A stretch of 64,000 nt of DNA from Acetobacterium malicum subsp. dehalogenans DSM 11527 (GTDB taxonomy: Bacteria; Bacillota; Clostridia; Eubacteriales; Eubacteriaceae): assembly GCF_000472665.1 (NCBI RefSeq), contig NZ_AXAC01000014.1, positions 1 to 64,000 of the forward strand, read 5' to 3'. Shown in pieces: positions 44,765 to 54,034 of this stretch. Made by a program: the position numbers and the translations under genes. Below the pieces are notes generated by a model. That model saw only the letters and a list, made by a program, of their open reading frames with translations, ran no database searches and was not told the origin of the DNA. Positions within the stretch are counted from its first letter, which is position 1. The number at the start of each line of letters is the position of its first letter.

Positions 44765-46309
44765 ATGGAACCATTGCGAAAAAAATACCGTCTGACGTTG
44801 GTGGTTATTATTTTAATTCTCGGCGGGTTAAGCAGCCTGGCTTTTTTGCTGCTGTCCTTTCAAATAGAAGCCGTCTATGAAAAAAATATTGAAGCCAGTA
44901 TCATCGATGTGAAAAAAACTTTTTTAAAAGATAATGTCGACAACCTGATTTTAACCATCGACCAGGAACGTCAGGCCCAGGAAACCCTATTTGCCAGACT
45001 TAACCAGTTGGCAGAAACCGCTTTGGATGGTTACTATGTCTATAATCCGGATGCTTTTCTGGAACAGGCGATCCTTTATTTTGAGGATCCGATCCGACAG
45101 ACTTATTTAACGGTGCTGATCGCTGATTCAGCCACCAGCAGAATCCTTTATTCAGTGAACCTTTCTGATGTGGATCAAAGTCTGACCTTTTTAGAAAAAA
45201 CCGAGCTGCTCACCCCGCAGATGACATCATCGGTTAAAAAGGATTATGGATCCTATCAGGTATTTTTTGGCGTGCGTCAAAGTCGGGTGGCGGAAATTGT
45301 GGAACAGAATATCCGGCAGCTGATTCACGCCTCCCGGTTTTCCAACGATGCCTATTTCTGGGTGAATGAAGTGGTCAGTTTTGAAGGCGGTGACAACTAC
45401 GCCATTCGCCTGATTCATCCCAACTTAAAAGACACAGAGGGCCAGCTGTTGTCCACCAATATGACTGACATTCAAGGAAACTTTCCCTATCTGGAGGAGC
45501 TGGAGGGAGTCAAAGGCTCAGGTGAGATTTTTTACACCTACTTTTTTAAAAAATTGAATTCGGACGTGGTATCAGAAAAGCTTTCTTATGCCCGGCTATA
45601 TCCCGACTACAATTGGATTGTCGCCATGGGCGTGCATCTCGATGATATCAGCTCCTATGTCAGCGCCGCTACGGCAGAAAGTAATCAAAGAATCATGTGG
45701 TTACTGCTGGGGCTGATTGGCTTTATTTTTGTCCTGATTGTGATTATGACTGTCGCCATGAGTCGGATTGAAGGCTGGTATTATCGGAATTCTGAGCAGG
45801 AACTAAAGGCTGCCGTTTATCTTGATCCCCTGACCCAAACCTATAACCGGCGGGCGGGGAATGAATGTCTGGAAAAAACATTCAAAACCTATAAACACGC
45901 TGGGGAAAGCCCGGCCTTTATTATGATCGACATTGATGGTTTTAAAATAGTTAATGATGAGTGTGGCCACGATGTCGGGGATGAGGTGCTGATCAAACTG
46001 GCCACCGTCATTAACCAGCATATTCGGGGCAAGGACAAACTTTTCCGTTGGGGTGGCGAAGAATTTCTGCTGGTCTGTCAGGGGCTTAAGGAAGACGATA
46101 TTGAGGTCTTTACCACAAAACTGTTGGAAGTCGCCGCCTCCTTTTATTATGACTGTTGTGGTCAGTCCCGTCGGATCACGGTATCAATGGGGGTTTCTTA
46201 CTGCAGCCCCGGCGATACCGACGAAAAGGATGTTATTAAACGGGCGGATCAGGGTCTTTACGAAGCCAAAAAAGCTGGCAAAAACCGCAGCTGTTATATC
46301 CGGCCCTAG
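44765..46309 (+). CDS. Diguanylate cyclase with extracellular Cache domain
   Basis: 514 residues. A first membrane helix (about 10-33), a large extracellular Cache-type domain (about 35-300, with FSNDAYFWVNEV and DYNWIVAMGVHLDDI typical of sCache/dCache) and a second helix (about 315-337) come first. A GGDEF domain follows (about 350-510). The active-site loop is GGEEF (430-434), which is functional in known enzymes. It makes c-di-GMP from two GTP, probably in response to an external ligand. ATG 44765 follows ACAGGAG. No RxxD inhibitory site was checked beyond doubt. Confidence 0.92.
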   Translation: MEPLRKKYRLTLVVIILILGGLSSLAFLLLSFQIEAVYEKNIEASIIDVKKTFLKDNVDNLILTIDQERQAQETLFARLNQLAETALDGYYVYNPDAFLEQAILYFEDPIRQTYLTVLIADSATSRILYSVNLSDVDQSLTFLEKTELLTPQMTSSVKKDYGSYQVFFGVRQSRVAEIVEQNIRQLIHASRFSNDAYFWVNEVVSFEGGDNYAIRLIHPNLKDTEGQLLSTNMTDIQGNFPYLEELEGVKGSGEIFYTYFFKKLNSDVVSEKLSYARLYPDYNWIVAMGVHLDDISSYVSAATAESNQRIMWLLLGLIGFIFVLIVIMTVAMSRIEGWYYRNSEQELKAAVYLDPLTQTYNRRAGNECLEKTFKTYKHAGESPAFIMIDIDGFKIVNDECGHDVGDEVLIKLATVINQHIRGKDKLFRWGGEEFLLVCQGLKEDDIEVFTTKLLEVAASFYYDCCGQSRRITVSMGVSYCSPGDTDEKDVIKRADQGLYEAKKAGKNRSCYIRP

Positions 46310-46476
46310 AACCATCTAAATCGATGGTTTACAAGCGGATCTGCTTAATGGACTTCGTGAATGGTTGGTTTTCGGCGTGAACTGCGATTGTGGATGGCTG
46401 ATGAATGGGTTAAACTTTGAAGAGAAGTGCTTTTTACTAGGACCGTAACCATTTCAATTAGCAGAGGAGTACAATT

Positions 46477-46887
46477 ATGGGATTTTTTGACAAGTTTAAA
46501 CAGGGATCGAAAGATATGATTAAAAGCTATGACAAGGTGAAACTCAACCAAAAACTAAGTTATGAAGAACTTCATGATATTATGAAAGCGGGAACCTATC
46601 CCTGCGGGGAACCCCAGTTGACCGGAAAAGGGATTATGCATTGCATTCAGTTTCCACCGGTAGACAAATATGTTATTCAGGTGGCTTTAAGCGGAACCAC
46701 CGTGACGATCACCAAAACCTACAATGGCGTTGGCGGTATCCTTAAAGAAACCGTCGGCGATGCTGTGACCGGTGGCTGGTATGATGTCTTCAATGGCGAA
46801 AATATTGACCTTAATCAGATGACCCGGATCATCGGCGAAGAGCTGACCCGACTATGTGGCGAAAAAGGATTACTAAAAACCGCGTAA
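46477..46887 (+). CDS. Hypothetical 136-residue protein
   Basis: I cannot assign a family. The protein is 136 residues, soluble, starting MGFFDKFKQGSKDMIKSYDK. It has a central beta-rich stretch (YVIQVALSGTTVTITKTYNG) and a glycine-rich segment. Two cysteines (about 43 and 56) are not in a recognisable motif. A clear AGAGGAG ribosome site and independent location support a real gene. The N-terminal MGFFDKFK start resembles small Firmicute proteins of unknown role, but that is weak evidence. It is followed by a hairpin shared with the convergent permease gene. Confidence 0.6.
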   Translation: MGFFDKFKQGSKDMIKSYDKVKLNQKLSYEELHDIMKAGTYPCGEPQLTGKGIMHCIQFPPVDKYVIQVALSGTTVTITKTYNGVGGILKETVGDAVTGGWYDVFNGENIDLNQMTRIIGEELTRLCGEKGLLKTA

Positions 46888-46994
46888 GCTGTCAGGGCGA
46901 GTGAAACAGCCAGTAAAAAATGCCGAAACAATAAAGGCAAAGCGCCATCAACGGTTTTGATATACATGGATGATTCCAAGCCGATAAAAACACT

Positions 46995-47037
46995 AAAATC
47001 CCCCGGCTGCCAAAGAACAGCAGCAGAGGGATTTTTT
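46995..47037. terminator. Bidirectional terminator between hypothetical and permease genes
   Basis: AAAATCCC (46995-47002) pairs with GGGATTTT (about 47028-47035), with T-runs on both strands. It overlaps the permease stop codon. Confidence 0.6.
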
Positions 47038-47768
47038 CAGCGATAAAACCGGATGATTTTTGCGGGACATTTTGCCACGGCATCCTTGATGGCCAGGCCG
47101 TCCCCGGGCGATAGGGTCTGGCTGATGACCATCGCTTTTTTGTCGACCATTTTAAAATGGCTGGGGGAGATTTTAGCGCACAGGCCGCAGCCCACACAAT
47201 AGTCCGCATTCACAGCAATGGGACCATCCAGAGCGGCAGCTGCTTCATCGTCGGCGGGAAGATCCTCCGGCTTGACAAACCGGGAGGTGATATAGCCCAT
47301 CAGAAAAATCGCCAGGGTGGTCAGAACCCAGCGGACGAGCATGAATTCGGGGCCTAGAAATTTGCTTTCAGTGATTAACATCGGGATTTTAATCACCGCC
47401 CAGGTGGACAGGATGATGACGATGTTAGCAATACTGGCGCCCTTACTCAGCAGCATTTTGCAGACCGGAAAGGCGGCGTAAATGGGACCGGCTGAAAAAC
47501 TGCCCAGTAAAAAAGCAAACAGCGAACCTTTAAGGCCCGAGTTTTTGCCAAAGGCATTTTCGATGGTTTCTTTTGGTACCCAGGCGGATATCAGCGAGGT
47601 TAACAGCAGAATCACCGGCATGATCATCAGCATTTCCTTGACATAATACCAGGTGTTGCCCAGGGATGGCAGAAATTTGTCCGGAGCGAAAATGCCAACG
47701 GCCACATAAGCCAGGATCACGATCATCAGAAAGCGGTTGTTTTTGAGTTGGTTTTTTAAAAATGTCAT
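47037..47768 (-). CDS. Permease half with C-terminal [4Fe-4S] ferredoxin domain
   Basis: 243 residues. The N-terminal two thirds contain about four or five membrane helices of the DUF318/ArsP-like permease family (SAGPIYAAFPVCKMLLSKGA is the conserved loop). The C-terminal part is a compact ferredoxin module with C-x2-C-x2-C (CVGCGLC) and a distant KCPAK, enough for one [4Fe-4S] cluster. The start overlaps the stop of the upstream permease half by four bases (ATGA), so the two are co-translated. Together they make one complete permease. The fused ferredoxin suggests redox-linked transport of a metal or metalloid; the substrate is unknown. Confidence 0.82.
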   Translation of the reverse strand: MTFLKNQLKNNRFLMIVILAYVAVGIFAPDKFLPSLGNTWYYVKEMLMIMPVILLLTSLISAWVPKETIENAFGKNSGLKGSLFAFLLGSFSAGPIYAAFPVCKMLLSKGASIANIVIILSTWAVIKIPMLITESKFLGPEFMLVRWVLTTLAIFLMGYITSRFVKPEDLPADDEAAAALDGPIAVNADYCVGCGLCAKISPSHFKMVDKKAMVISQTLSPGDGLAIKDAVAKCPAKIIRFYR

Positions 47769-48247
47769 AGGATCACCCCCATTGCCAGGGCAATCACCAG
47801 GGCAAAAGCAAAGCTCAGTGAGTTGCGGATCAGCGTGAATTTCAGACCGAATTCTCTTTTCTCAAGCGGAAAGGTCACCACTCCGACCATCGTCAGCGTG
47901 GTCAGAAAAGCGACAATTGGAACGATGCTGGCACCGGCGTCCACCAGTGAGGCCACCAGTGGAAAGGCGACAAAGGCGGGGATCAGGGTGATGCTTCCCA
48001 GCAGTGCGAAAAGCACCGTCGAAACAACCTCGTTGGTCTGACCAATGGTGGCTTTAATCGTTTCCGGCGGCACAAAGGTCAGGATCAGACCAATCAACAG
48101 CAAGATGCCGAGGATATCCCCGGCGATCCCTTTCATCATTCCCCCGGACATTTTTATGGCCTTAAGGGTTTTGCTCTTGTCTTTTTTCAGCGAAAATCCC
48201 AGCCATACCAGGGTAATCACCCAGAAAATCAGTGTAAAAATGTCCAT
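47765..48247 (-). CDS. Permease, first half of a split DUF318/ArsP-like transporter
   Basis: 160 residues with about four or five membrane helices. The conserved loop TLIPAFVAFPLVASLVDAGA mirrors the motif in the other half, as expected of a pseudo-symmetric permease. The first stretch after helix 1 is basic (KKDKSKTLKAIK). It overlaps the downstream half by four bases. In many bacteria the two halves form one protein of about 300-350 residues; here they are separate genes. It is divergent from a Crp/Fnr regulator over a 116-bp region with two palindromes, so its expression is probably controlled by that protein. Confidence 0.82.
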   Translation of the reverse strand: MDIFTLIFWVITLVWLGFSLKKDKSKTLKAIKMSGGMMKGIAGDILGILLLIGLILTFVPPETIKATIGQTNEVVSTVLFALLGSITLIPAFVAFPLVASLVDAGASIVPIVAFLTTLTMVGVVTFPLEKREFGLKFTLIRNSLSFAFALVIALAMGVIL

Positions 48248-48285
48248 CCGTTAACCTCCAAGTGGATTATGCGAATCTCAGCTTC

Positions 48286-48315
48286 AAAATTCGAATTTTC
48301 TATAGTATACTGTAG
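48286..48315. promoter_or_regulatory. Palindromes in the divergent permease/Crp region
   Basis: AAAATTCGAATTTT (48286-48299) is a perfect 14-bp palindrome. Next to it CTATAGTATACTGTAG (48300-48315) is symmetric except at one pair. Either could be the Crp/Fnr-family operator; the second also carries a TATAGT/TATACT -10-like box. Confidence 0.5.
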
Positions 48316-48363
48316 ATCAGCGGAATAAAAAGTTACCATGGTCACACCTCAGGAGGTTATTTT

Positions 48364-49038
48364 ATGAATTACCAGGATTTCATGACAATTTTATCCAGCC
48401 ACAGCCTTTTTTCAGATTTTTCAGACGAAGCCCTGAATCAGATTTTCAGAGCCCATTACTATGAGAAACGGGAGTATGAAAAAGATCAGGTGATCCATTT
48501 TCAGAACGAATGCTGCCGAACCATGGATCTGATTCTTAGCGGCCGGGTGGCGGTTCAGAATCTCGACCGCGAGGGAAATGTGTTGACCATCAGTATTTTT
48601 CAGGATGGCGACGTGCTGGGGGCCAATCTGATTTTCTCCAGTCGCAACAACTATCCGATGACGGTGCTGGCTCAGTCGCCGGTGGAGATCCTCCATCTTC
48701 ATCAGGAAATGATTCTGGAACTGTGCCAGATGAACCGCACCTTTATGATCGGGTTGATGAAAGCCATCTCCGATAAAACCCTGATTCTCACCGACAAGAT
48801 CAATGCCATCTCGATGAAAACAATCCGCCAGTGTATCATTGATTTTTTACACTATGAGTCCCAGATTCAGAAAAGTCAGGTAATCCGGTTGCCATCATCT
48901 AAAAAAGATCTGGCCCAGCGCTTTGGGATTCAGCGATCATCCCTGAGCCGGGAGCTCAACAAAATGCGCCAGGATGGATTGATCGATTATGATGCCAAAA
49001 CCATTACCATCAAAGATTTAGATGCCAGAACAGGTTGA
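48364..49038 (+). CDS. Crp/Fnr-family transcriptional regulator
   Basis: 224 residues. The N-terminal cyclic-nucleotide-binding-like domain (about 15-130) has no complete cAMP-binding arginine/serine motif that I can see. The C-terminal winged helix is at about 150-220 (SSKKDLAQRFGIQRSSLSRE, then LNKMRQDGLI). An adjacent CC pair (in NECCRTM, about residue 50) is not the Fnr cluster pattern. CAGGAGG precedes the ATG. It is divergent from the permease/ferredoxin pair, which it likely controls. Its effector may be a metal, heme or redox signal. Confidence 0.88.
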   Translation: MNYQDFMTILSSHSLFSDFSDEALNQIFRAHYYEKREYEKDQVIHFQNECCRTMDLILSGRVAVQNLDREGNVLTISIFQDGDVLGANLIFSSRNNYPMTVLAQSPVEILHLHQEMILELCQMNRTFMIGLMKAISDKTLILTDKINAISMKTIRQCIIDFLHYESQIQKSQVIRLPSSKKDLAQRFGIQRSSLSRELNKMRQDGLIDYDAKTITIKDLDARTG

Positions 49039-49812
49039 TAAACGACCCGCTTATATTCTGAGGCTAGGCGGATAATAAATGGTGATCTAATTGCCAGCAG
49101 TAATATTCCAAAGTAACCCAAAAAAGAACTAGAACCGATTCCGCCATTTAACCTGCGAAACCGGCCTAGTTCACAATCTCAGTAGTCATCCGTTTGGACT
49201 CCTTCTTTTGATTTTATCAAAAACCTTCTTTTTCACTATTCAGTTTAACTATTACACACTTATAAGGGGATATCCGGCAGTTAAAAAGATTTCGCTTTTT
49301 AATAGTTGGAAGATCTGACTTGTTGCAGATTGTTTTCCCGGCCTGTCAATCAATTATTTCATCATGGTCAAATTTTCACCTTCAACCTCGGGTCGGTACA
49401 TTGATTTGTTTGCCAGCGTCGTAATTGTTATTGAGTGGTTGACACTATGATTCTTTCACTCGTTCCTGAAAATGATTGAGTTGATCTTTGATATGATCCT
49501 ATTATATCACCATTTATCAGGAAGTAAATAGACAAACTGTAAACGTTTGTATAATATTCGTATACAGTTGTGATTATTTTTTGTTGGGAATAATAAAGAG
49601 ATCAAACGGCGTTGTCAGCGGGCAATGAGAAACGTCTTCGGCAGCTCTGATCGGCTACAAAAACCGCGTTGATCTTGATTGAAGCTATTTAAAATTGTTT
49701 TCAAGCATCACTTTCTGTTATATAATGATTCGTAAATACGAAAAATGAAATGAAGAGGGCGTCAGCCGGTCAAAACTCGAGCTTTGTCGGATTCTTCAGG
49801 AAGGCGCAAGAT
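49039..49812. other. 774-bp region without a recognised gene
   Basis: No long frame with a ribosome site is present on either strand. GAACTAG at about 49128 pairs with CTAGTTC at about 49166, a weak hairpin after the Crp gene. GTATAATATTCGTATAC near 49549-49565 is a dyad with a -10-like box that could promote the 49813 gene. The rest shows nothing I can support; no c-di-GMP riboswitch core was found. Confidence 0.4.
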
Positions 49813-51423
49813 ATGAAACGGAGCAGCGCTCATGGAAAAAGTAAGTATTGCAAACTAATTTCAGGAATAATCATCCTTGGCTTTTTCACGGCAGTGGCGA
49901 TGGTCACCGGTCTTTCATTGGCATCACCCGGGGAAATCGTAACAAACCCAGTCCCCCGTCGGGAAACTGCTACGCCCAACCAGATAGCTGAGGTGAGTGA
50001 CAAGAAGGTGGAATTGACCGCCGCGGAACAAGCATATCTGGATGCCCTGGGGCCGGTGAAAATTTGTATCGATCCCGACTGGGAGCCCTATGAACGGATC
50101 AATGAGCAGGGTGTGGCCGAAGGGATTGCCGTTGATCTGGTTGCTCTCATCGCCAGCCGGACTGGCGTGGAGCTGGAATTGGTTGCCACATCGGATTGGG
50201 AAGAAAGTCTCAAAAATTCCCGGATGGGTAAATGTCAGGTGCTGGGACTTTTGTTGCAGACCCCCTATCGGGATCAATGGCTGGTTTTTACAGAACCCTA
50301 TTTTTCTGACCCCAGTGTTCTGATTACCCGGGCGGAACATGATTATATTTCTGATCTGGCATCTCTTTCGGGAGAAACGCTGGTATTGCCGGAAGGAACC
50401 GGTACCGAAGAAGCCATCCGGCGGGATTATCCCAATCTGGAAATTATGACTGTCGAATCCGAGGCGGTTGCCTTTGAAATGGTGGAGACCAGGCAGGCCG
50501 ATTTAACCATCCGCTCGCTGACTATGGCCGCCTTTACCATTAAGAGTCAGGGTTTTTTCAATCTCAAAATTGCCGGGCAGGTGCCCAATTATACCTACGC
50601 CTTCCGAATGGGCGTGGTGGAAGATGAGCCGATGCTCAGAGATATTTTAAACAAGGGCATTGCTACCCTGTCACCCCAGGAGATTCAGAAAATTTCTAAT
50701 GAACATATTGCCGTCGAAATGCAATCAGCAATCGATTATGACTTGCTTTGGCGGGTGGTTCTGATTTTTGTCGTAGTGGCCATTGTCGGTTTGTTATGGA
50801 TTCGGCAATTGCAGAATTTCAATAAGAAGTTGACCCAAAAAACAAAGGAGCTGGAGCAGGTCACTGAAGAGCTCAACGCCGATATCATCGCCCGGGAAAA
50901 AGCGGAAGCAGAAATCCGGATTTTATTGTATCATGATCAGCTCACCGGGTTATACAACCGTACCTTTTTGAATCAGATGGTCTTAGTTTCCGAGGAAGCC
51001 CATCCGATCACGGTGTTTATGTTTGATCTTGACGGCCTGAAAGAAGTTAATGACACCCACGGTCATCTCCAAGGGGACATCCTGATTAAAAATGCCGCCA
51101 ATCTTTTTACCCAATGCTTTATCGAAAACGCCAGCATCATCCGGATTGGCGGCGATGAGTTCCTGGCGGTGGTGACGAACTGTAATGAGCAGCGGGCGGA
51201 TGATCTCAGGGATTGCATCCGGCAGGCTGTGACGGCCTACAATCTTCAGAATCAGGATGCCAGTCTGGTGATCAGCATGTCGATGGGCTATGCCATCAGT
51301 AAAAATCCGGCAACGACCATGGCTGAGTTTATGCAGAAATCCGACGAACAGATGTATGCCGACAAGTTACGACATAAAAAAGGCATTTATGATACTGCAG
51401 CAAAGGGAATCTGGATTGAATGA
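49813..51423 (+). CDS. Diguanylate cyclase with periplasmic-binding-protein-like sensor
   Basis: 536 residues from ATG 49813, chosen because AGGAAGG lies before it; an ATG at 49750 has no site. An N-terminal membrane helix (KLISGIIILGFFTAVAMVTG) is followed by an extracellular SBP_bac_3 domain (about 85-310, starting VKICIDPDWEPYERINEQGV). A second membrane helix (VVLIFVVVAIVGLLWI), a coiled coil and a GGDEF domain follow, with an intact GGDEF site (446-450). SBP_bac_3 domains bind amino acids or similar small molecules, so this enzyme would couple external nutrient levels to c-di-GMP (inference). Confidence 0.9.
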   Translation: MKRSSAHGKSKYCKLISGIIILGFFTAVAMVTGLSLASPGEIVTNPVPRRETATPNQIAEVSDKKVELTAAEQAYLDALGPVKICIDPDWEPYERINEQGVAEGIAVDLVALIASRTGVELELVATSDWEESLKNSRMGKCQVLGLLLQTPYRDQWLVFTEPYFSDPSVLITRAEHDYISDLASLSGETLVLPEGTGTEEAIRRDYPNLEIMTVESEAVAFEMVETRQADLTIRSLTMAAFTIKSQGFFNLKIAGQVPNYTYAFRMGVVEDEPMLRDILNKGIATLSPQEIQKISNEHIAVEMQSAIDYDLLWRVVLIFVVVAIVGLLWIRQLQNFNKKLTQKTKELEQVTEELNADIIAREKAEAEIRILLYHDQLTGLYNRTFLNQMVLVSEEAHPITVFMFDLDGLKEVNDTHGHLQGDILIKNAANLFTQCFIENASIIRIGGDEFLAVVTNCNEQRADDLRDCIRQAVTAYNLQNQDASLVISMSMGYAISKNPATTMAEFMQKSDEQMYADKLRHKKGIYDTAAKGIWIE

Positions 51424-51518
51424 ACGGGGAAGAGGCATGATTACGGCAGCCCCCAACCTCATCATGTTAAGCTTTAATCATGTCAAAATGGTGTTATATT
51501 TTTCGGAGCACTAATGAT

Positions 51519-52319
51519 TTATGGTAATCGATCCAGAAAATCCTCAACCACGGCATTAAAAACAACCGGATTATCAACATTGGCATTATGGCCGGCCGCG
51601 GGGATGACTTTCAGGGGATAGCCGGTTTTGGCCGCCCAGGCCCAGTTGTATTGGGAGACCTTGCCGAAGCGGTCATATTCGCCCAGCGTCAGCAGCACCG
51701 GGAACTCAAACGCCGTATCCTGATTTTCGCGGAGAAAGCTGGCATAAGCGATCCCCATGATCCGGCAGAGTTCCGCCTTGTCATAGGGTTTTAGCATCGC
51801 GACCATGTTATCAAAGCCCCGTTTCGTATGAGTGGCCCCTTTGGCAATGGCCGTTACCAGTTTGTCATGGCGATAACAGCGGGACAGCCACTCTACCTGC
51901 CGGACCCAGAAGCGGTCTGAACGAGAATAGTAGGAACGGCCAAAAGGGGAGGTATCCACCCCAATAAAGGCCAGCACCTTATCCGGAAAATCGAGGGCAT
52001 ATTGTTGACAGGCATAGCCTCCCAGCGACTGTCCGATCAGTACCGCCGCCGGGATGTTCTCCTGAATGAAGATGGCGTCCAGATCGGCGGCGGCATGCTG
52101 AAATGAAAAATCGGCATAGGGGCGCGAAGCCCCGTGGAGCGGCAGATCCCAGCTGATGACGGTGTAATGCTTTCTAAAATAAGCAACCTGGTGATCAAAC
52201 ATCCGATGATTGGCAGTAAGTCCATGAGTAAAGACCAGGCAAATTGCCTGAGGATCCCGGTGCCGGGCGATCCAATAATGAACGGTGCCCCGGGGAGAGG
52301 TGGTTGTTTTTTCCAGCAT
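51519..52319 (-). CDS. Alpha/beta hydrolase
   Basis: 266 residues, no signal peptide. The nucleophile elbow is GQSLGG (in VLIGQSLGGYACQQ, about residue 95). The oxyanion strand is FTHGLTANHRMF, and the late aspartate/histidine are in LGEYDRFG and PAAGHNANVD. The DLPLHGAS motif after the third strand is typical of esterase or lipase-like members. It is not closely related to the HGGPG hydrolase at 42166. The substrate cannot be inferred. AAGGTCGTCGTC before the ATG is a weak ribosome site. Confidence 0.85.
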   Translation of the reverse strand: MLEKTTTSPRGTVHYWIARHRDPQAICLVFTHGLTANHRMFDHQVAYFRKHYTVISWDLPLHGASRPYADFSFQHAAADLDAIFIQENIPAAVLIGQSLGGYACQQYALDFPDKVLAFIGVDTSPFGRSYYSRSDRFWVRQVEWLSRCYRHDKLVTAIAKGATHTKRGFDNMVAMLKPYDKAELCRIMGIAYASFLRENQDTAFEFPVLLTLGEYDRFGKVSQYNWAWAAKTGYPLKVIPAAGHNANVDNPVVFNAVVEDFLDRLP

Positions 52320-52520
52320 GACGACGACCTTCTTTCGCAGATTAGCCCATTCCCGGCGGAATGGGTCTTTTTTTAAGTGTACCGATAAAAAAAGGGTTCG
52401 TCAATGGCAGAATTGTAAAGGATGAAAAAAAGAATGGTTCACAGCAATCGGACTGACGATGATACTTGATGGTGCGCCGCTGTTAATTTACCAGAAGATC
52501 TGCACATCAGAAAAAAATAA

Positions 52521-52558
52521 AGCCGCGACAACCTACTTTAAATTAGGATGTCGCGGCT
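52521..52558 (-). terminator. Terminator of the GH16/ChW gene
   Basis: AGCCGCGACA (52521-52530) pairs perfectly with TGTCGCGGCT (52549-52558), extended by CCTA/TAGG. On the minus strand TTTATTTTTTT follows. Confidence 0.85.
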
Positions 52559-52562
52559 GTTT

Positions 52563-53687
52563 TTAATAGCGGATCCAATCAATCAGCAACTGCTGGGTTT
52601 GGGGTGCTGGCTTTTTATCAAGCCAGTTGGGAAACCAGGCATTAACCATCAGATACATCGGGTTGTGCGGAATCCCCTCGCTAAAGCGGGTCAGCAGAAT
52701 ATCATCGACATAAAAATCGATGGTGTCCGGCTGATAGTCAATCCGGTAGTGATGAAAATCAGCGGTCGGGTCAAAACTCAGATCGCTGGTCAGCGTTTGG
52801 GTCAGAGCACCGTTGGCATAGCTGGTAAACATGATTTTGCCATCCGGCTGATTATAGATTTCAATGTCAATTTCCTGATCATAATCCGGGGCGGCATAGA
52901 GAAAAAAACCGGTGATCGACGAGGGTGCATTGGGTAGTTTCATCGAAATCTCATAGCTGCCATAGCCCTTTAAATCAGTGCTGGAAACTTCACCGCTGGC
53001 CATTGTTCCGGCCGGGATGGTAATCGCCAGCTGGCCATCGGTGACGGCCACGTTTTCGGGCTTGAACTGGGTCTGGCCGAGGCGATGGCTGGAGGCTTTA
53101 AAGACGGCGGGATCGAGGCTGCCAGAAAATTTGGGCACAATCCGGATCTGGATGGCTTCCAGTCGTTTGGATTCACCGGCGGTGCCGGCGATGGCCCCGT
53201 CTTTTTTCCAGCCCTGGGACCAGCCGTAGTCCTGAATATGAACCCGGTATTCAACGGCATAATCGGTTGCCGGTTGACCAGCGGCGTCGGTGAGTTGCAG
53301 CTGAATTGCTTCCAGCCGCTGGCTTTTGCCCTGGGAACCGGCAAAGTCACCGTCCTTTTTCCAACTGAGCGGCTCGTCAGTGGCCGCCTGCCAGCCTTCG
53401 TTTTGTATATGGACATTATAGCGGATGCTGTAATTCCCGGTGGCTGCGGCTTCCCCGGTTAACTCCACAGTCAGCCCTTCAATCCGTTTGCCTTCGCCAG
53501 TGGTGCCCAACAGGCCGCCATCCGTGACGACACCGTTATCCGCCGGCAGATCTCCGTAATCCTGAATATGGCCGCGATAAACCGCCCCCAGAGAGGCGGT
53601 TGTGGCTGTCTGGGCGTAAAGGGGAACCGGGAACACGAACACAAACAGCAGCACACCGAGTAGCCCGACAATGGACATGATTTTCAT
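52563..53687 (-). CDS. Secreted glycoside hydrolase family 16 protein with three ChW repeats
   Basis: 374 residues. A signal peptide (MSIVGLLGVLLFVFVFPVPL, then YAQ) is followed by three clostridial hydrophobic-W repeats (about 35-185), each with HIQ(D/N)xGW and GxxGxxxRLEAI cores. A GH16 beta-glucanase-like domain follows (about 195-374). The catalytic motif EIDIE is visible in QEIDIEIYN. It probably acts on beta-1,3 or beta-1,3-1,4 glucans or related polysaccharides, with ChW repeats thought to attach to the cell surface. A strong GGAGGTGT-type ribosome site precedes the start. A second ChW protein lies on the other side of the defence-like island. Confidence 0.88.
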   Translation of the reverse strand: MKIMSIVGLLGVLLFVFVFPVPLYAQTATTASLGAVYRGHIQDYGDLPADNGVVTDGGLLGTTGEGKRIEGLTVELTGEAAATGNYSIRYNVHIQNEGWQAATDEPLSWKKDGDFAGSQGKSQRLEAIQLQLTDAAGQPATDYAVEYRVHIQDYGWSQGWKKDGAIAGTAGESKRLEAIQIRIVPKFSGSLDPAVFKASSHRLGQTQFKPENVAVTDGQLAITIPAGTMASGEVSSTDLKGYGSYEISMKLPNAPSSITGFFLYAAPDYDQEIDIEIYNQPDGKIMFTSYANGALTQTLTSDLSFDPTADFHHYRIDYQPDTIDFYVDDILLTRFSEGIPHNPMYLMVNAWFPNWLDKKPAPQTQQLLIDWIRY

Positions 53688-54034
53688 GGGACACCTCCTC
53701 GCAATCGTTCATCAGCGATAATTATTCTTTGTTGGAATTCTATCAAAGGAATCTTAATTATAGAGCCATCGTAGTTGATTTTCGGCTGTCATCGGAGTCC
53801 TTTACCAATCACCGGAATTGGGCCGGACAAATGGCTGTCATTTATTAATAAAAGTGAAAATAGAGAAAAAGCGTGGCGGAAAAAGTACAATTTGCAATAG
53901 CCATTTTTTGTTAAAAGGCGTATAATTATAAACGAATGCAAAAATAAATGCACAAGATAAAACCACCAAATAAAAGCTGTCAAATTAAAAATAAAACTGG
54001 CAGATAAAATAGACACAGGAAATCAGGAGAAAAA

